Assembly: GCF_900215535.1 (NCBI RefSeq)
Contig: NZ_OCND01000001.1
Location: 806,001 to 870,000, forward strand
Length of the DNA: 64,000 nt
From: Pseudoxanthomonas wuyuanensis
GTDB taxonomy: Bacteria > Pseudomonadota > Gammaproteobacteria > Xanthomonadales > Xanthomonadaceae
Reading direction: 5' to 3'
In this document: piece by piece, positions 62,201 through 64,000 of the stretch
Layout: each line of letters starts with the position of its first letter
How positions within the stretch are numbered: position 1 is the stretch's first letter
Notes under the pieces: model-generated
The model's database searches: none
Told to the model about the DNA's origin: nothing
The model's input: only the letters and a program-made list of their open reading frames with translations
Translations under genes and position numbers: made by a program

Positions 62201-64000
62201 TCCGGGCCAGCGCCGCAGGCATCACCGAGGCCACATCGGCGGTGCAGACGGTGAGCGCCCCAGAACTGCGCATCCGCAATGCCAATAACCAGTTCACGGC
62301 GGTGGTGGGCAAGGGTATGCGTTCGTACCTTTACGAAGTGCACGTGCAGCGCATTGCCAATGGCCAGGCATTCAATGGCGCCGAGCCTCTGGTAGTGAAC
62401 TTGACCTCTAGTGACTCCGGCAAGGTCAGCGTACCGGCAAACGTGACCATTCCGGCGAATTCGGACTCTGTCAATTTCTACGTCACAGGCGTGGGCCTTA
62501 CCGATGGCACTCCGGTTACGATCGATGCGTCGGCAGAGGGAGTTTCCTCACCGACAACGAAGCTGTCGGTCAATGTCGTAGCGCCGACGGTGGCGTTCGA
62601 ATCGCTGGACGGCAATCGTGCGCCGGGCAGTGCGCGGGACAACTTCCGCCTCTACGTCCGTGTGCCCGGCGCGGCTTACTCCGGCAACGAAACAGTGGCT
62701 TCGGAGATGCCGTTCCAGTTGTCGCTGGTCGAAGCGGCTCCGGCCAATGTCGTCGACGGCTTCTATGCGGCACTGACCGGTGGTAACACCATCAGTCAGG
62801 TCGTTGTTCCTGCCGGGAACAACCGAAGCAGCTACGTGCATGTGGGTAGCCCGACGACAGCGGGCTCCTATAAGGTCCGGGCCAGCGCCGCAGGCATCAC
62901 CGAGGCCACATCGGCGGTGCAGACGGTGAGCGCCCCAGAACTGCGCATCCGCAATGCCAATAACCAATCGACTGTGGTCGTGGGTATGGGTATGCGGTCG
63001 TACCTATATGAAGTCTATGTGCAACGGACTGCTAATGGCCAGGCGTTCAACGGTGCCGATCCGCTAGTGGTGACTTTGACAAGCAGCGATCCGAGCAAAG
63101 TCAGTGTGCCGGCCACCGTCACCATTCCGGCGAATGCCGATCTGGAGCGCTTTTACGTCACCGGCGTGGACTTGACTGATGGAGCACCGGTAACGATCGA
63201 TGCTTCGGCAGAGGGAGTGATCTCGCCAGCGACCAAGTTGGCGGCTACGGTAGTGGCGCCGACGGTGACGTTTGAATCATTGGATGGGAATCGCGCGCCA
63301 GGCAGTGCGCGGGACAATTTCCGCCTCTATGTCCGCGTACCGGGTGCGTATTACAGCGGAAACGAGACGGCTGTGTCGGACATGCCGTTCCAGTTGTCGT
63401 TGACAGAACCAACCCCGGCGAATGTCGTCGATGGCTTTTATGCGGCGTTGACCGGTGGTAGCACCATCAGCCAGGTCGTTATTCCTGCAGGGGACAGGCG
63501 AAGCAGCTACGTCCATGTGGGTAGCCCAGCGACAGCGGGTACCTATAAGGTCCGCGCCAGCGCGGCAGGCATCGCCGAGGTCACATCGGCGGTGCAAACG
63601 GTGAGCGCCCCGGAACTGCGCATCCGCAATGCCAATAATCAAGCGAGCGTCACCTTGGGCGCAGGCATGTATTCCTACAGTTATGAGGTTTATGTCGAAC
63701 GCATCGCCAATGGCCAAGCGTTCAATGGTGCCGAGGCGTTGGTCGTTTCGCTGGCCTGCAGCTCGGAGGCGGTCTGCATCGCGCCGACTACCGTCACCAT
63801 TCCGGCGAACGCCAGTTCCGTGAACTTCCGTGTGGCGGGCGTTAATCCTGGAACCGCGGTCATCAATGCCACAGCGACAGGCTACCTGCCCTCGGCTGAC
63901 GTACCGGTTACGACGGTGATCGCCGACCTTGTTTTCAGCGGGTTGTCAACCAGCGGCAGAGTTGGCCAGAGCAATAACTTCACCGTGTATCCACGCGTTC
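59227..64000 (+). CDS. Giant secreted Ig-like repeat protein, 3' truncated by window
   Basis: At least 1591 residues. A signal peptide (LRWLWMLAFCLFFSAQAFAQ) follows ATG 59227; ATG 59203 and 59215 are in frame too. Residues about 42-220 look like a short parallel beta-helix (GDVVVQGGATLHIAAGTQIF, PIHVQSD, GDWGQW). IPT/TIG-like domains follow (PTINSISPAQIQQGETATYT, TLTTLTPAKLFTGQGD), then a chain of ~85-residue bacterial Ig-like units with the pattern LSPSSATVARGFSRS...VPAGxxxAEVPV. From about 61570 the units become 225-residue repeats. Likely surface-exposed or secreted adhesin; no anchor is visible because the C-terminus lies outside the window. Confidence 0.85.
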   Translation, partial: MRQEVAVTPERSRSASRTIDRLRWLWMLAFCLFFSAQAFAQTIVQGAIAVDTQWQAASGPYVLRGDVVVQGGATLHIAAGTQIFMEANAGLRVQAGRVQAIGTAAEPIHVQSDRVRIGSSPQPGDWGQWVFTAGTADTLLEHVVFSHGRGVAVHGSAPVFNHVSIENQLGAAVSVDLAASPSGVGNAATGNTLNGIAVPEGDITSSVRWGLRGIPYVVQNGTVSVGASPTINSISPAQIQQGETATYTFQGTRLTGLNTLSFENPGIAAVAVPGGSAVEAQFDITASADAPLGAAAFQALTDAGPAKASATLTVAQAQPTLTTLTPAKLFTGQGDVEVTVSGRGFLPTSQARVNGSGVTTRFVSATEVVATIAAPASASVLSVSLQTPDPAAPGEFLVSNAVDLPVEAARIVLSPSSATVARGFSRSFTVRLPYIAPSDGVTVALVSSVPSVATVAANVLVPAGQMEAEVPVSAVGLGVTTLTASKVGFISGQSSITVVQPPTLTLTPSVLSIGQGRNTALALQSSVAAGEGGLVVAVSSTDSAVVSVPAEVTIPAGSRNATVAISTGTLGEATVSANATEYIGGISTISVRPASVLLPEGLLVAPGLTRSLPLTLSDPAPAGGLLVSLQSSHPAIAGVPASVTVPEGETVVNFQLSGIAAGNATITATANGYQTGSAPVVVETINIGIGSPALASVSVPAELTHSYTLTLSRPAPKGGVTVALSTADPSIATVSPSSIVIAEGEITGNAIKVSVTGLVKGSTSLVADAPGLATANVPVTVTGKLVLRVLNANNQTTTAAGKGMRSYQNEAYVDLKTDGVNYLAVQQNGLAINLTSSDTSKLLVPTEVIVPANSYYGYFAITGVDLTSGSPVTVDASAEGVSSPTTKLSVNVVAPTVAFESLDGNRAPGSARDNFRLYVRVPGAAYSGNETVASEMPFQLSLVEAAPANVVDGFYAALTGGNTISQVVVPAGNNRSSYVHVGSPTTAGSYKVRASAAGITEATSAVQTVSAPELRIRNANNQFTAVVGKGMRSYLYEVHVQRIANGQAFNGAEPLVVNLTSSDSGKVSVPANVTIPANSDSVNFYVTGVGLTDGTPVTIDASAEGVSSPTTKLSVNVVAPTVAFESLDGNRAPGSARDNFRLYVRVPGAAYSGNETVASEMPFQLSLVEAAPANVVDGFYAALTGGNTISQVVVPAGNNRSSYVHVGSPTTAGSYKVRASAAGITEATSAVQTVSAPELRIRNANNQSTVVVGMGMRSYLYEVYVQRTANGQAFNGADPLVVTLTSSDPSKVSVPATVTIPANADLERFYVTGVDLTDGAPVTIDASAEGVISPATKLAATVVAPTVTFESLDGNRAPGSARDNFRLYVRVPGAYYSGNETAVSDMPFQLSLTEPTPANVVDGFYAALTGGSTISQVVIPAGDRRSSYVHVGSPATAGTYKVRASAAGIAEVTSAVQTVSAPELRIRNANNQASVTLGAGMYSYSYEVYVERIANGQAFNGAEALVVSLACSSEAVCIAPTTVTIPANASSVNFRVAGVNPGTAVINATATGYLPSADVPVTTVIADLVFSGLSTSGRVGQSNNFTVYPRV
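61847..62291 (+). repeat. Internal repeat of the giant protein gene, copy 1
   Basis: 445 bp that recur at 62522-62966 with a single mismatch seen (G at 61875, A at 62550). The period is 675 bp, which keeps the reading frame (225 residues). Confidence 0.85.
62522..62966 (+). repeat. Internal repeat of the giant protein gene, copy 2
   Basis: Near-identical to 61847-62291. A third, clearly diverged copy follows at the same 675-bp period from 63197 to about 63640. Confidence 0.85.

Noticed and set aside
1..64000. tRNA, rRNA or riboswitch genes
   Set aside because: No cloverleaf, rRNA-like or riboswitch-like segment was recognised by eye.

Overview
The window is high-GC, densely coded DNA whose gene content points to a gammaproteobacterium of the Xanthomonadaceae/Lysobacteraceae type (Lysobacter, Luteimonas, Pseudoxanthomonas or Stenotrophomonas relatives). 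The pointers are a giant type V autotransporter with an extended signal peptide, an OmpV/MipA porin, SDR/MFS cassettes, an IS5-type transposase remnant and the general protein style. This is an inference from protein character; no rRNA or tRNA gene is visible.

Region 1 (1-15.6 kb): the C-terminal end of a BvgS/EvgS-like hybrid histidine kinase, a NarL/LuxR-type response regulator, a free-standing HPt protein and a 4271-residue autotransporter. A 20-bp near-identical element (TAGGACTTTTCCCAATATCG) lies upstream of the HPt gene and again in the long leader of the autotransporter gene. It is the best candidate for the regulator's binding site, so this looks like a phosphorelay that controls a surface adhesin.

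Region 2 (16.0-36.2 kb): a small DUF2007-like gene and an IS5-type transposase remnant, then the most interesting part, a roughly 18.7-kb minus-strand cluster (34.3 down to 16.9 kb) preceded by its own SARP/BTAD regulator gene. It encodes a 1723-residue protein with three V8/trypsin-like protease domains, an amidase_2 domain and a papain-like cysteine protease domain. It also encodes a subtilisin-like protease, a protein resembling trypsin-co-occurring domains joined to a helix-hairpin-helix, four paralogous proteins of an unrecognised family, and several other unrecognised proteins. Many neighbours overlap by ATGA or TAATG or lie 8-20 bp apart, which indicates one operon. Directly upstream are four TCAC direct repeats at exact 11-bp intervals, and upstream of the SARP gene two more, the geometry expected of SARP operators. 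No gene product carries a Sec signal. I recognise no named system with this composition.

Region 3 (36.2-44.0 kb): a decayed GMC oxidoreductase/SDR locus with an intact SnoaL-like gene and a divergent LysR gene. Next comes a catalase-like protein plus cytochrome b561 operon, divergent from an ECF sigma/anti-sigma pair, with matching ECF-type promoters facing both ways. A murein-lipoprotein-like gene, an exported L,D-transpeptidase, an AraC remnant and a secreted alpha/beta hydrolase follow.

Region 4 (44.1-57.7 kb): a CGNR zinc-finger regulator with a duplicated inverted-repeat operator, then a minus-strand array of SDR, MFS and OmpV/MipA genes that arose by duplication and still carries gene remnants, ended by a divergent TetR gene. 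Further on are a SnoaL/Atu4866 fusion with an AraC regulator, an SDR-lipocalin pair with a LysR regulator, and an AraC remnant.

Region 5 (58.2-64 kb): an exported rhodanese-like protein without the catalytic cysteine, and the start of a very large secreted Ig-like repeat protein that runs off the window. Two of its 675-bp repeat units share a 445-bp block with one visible mismatch.
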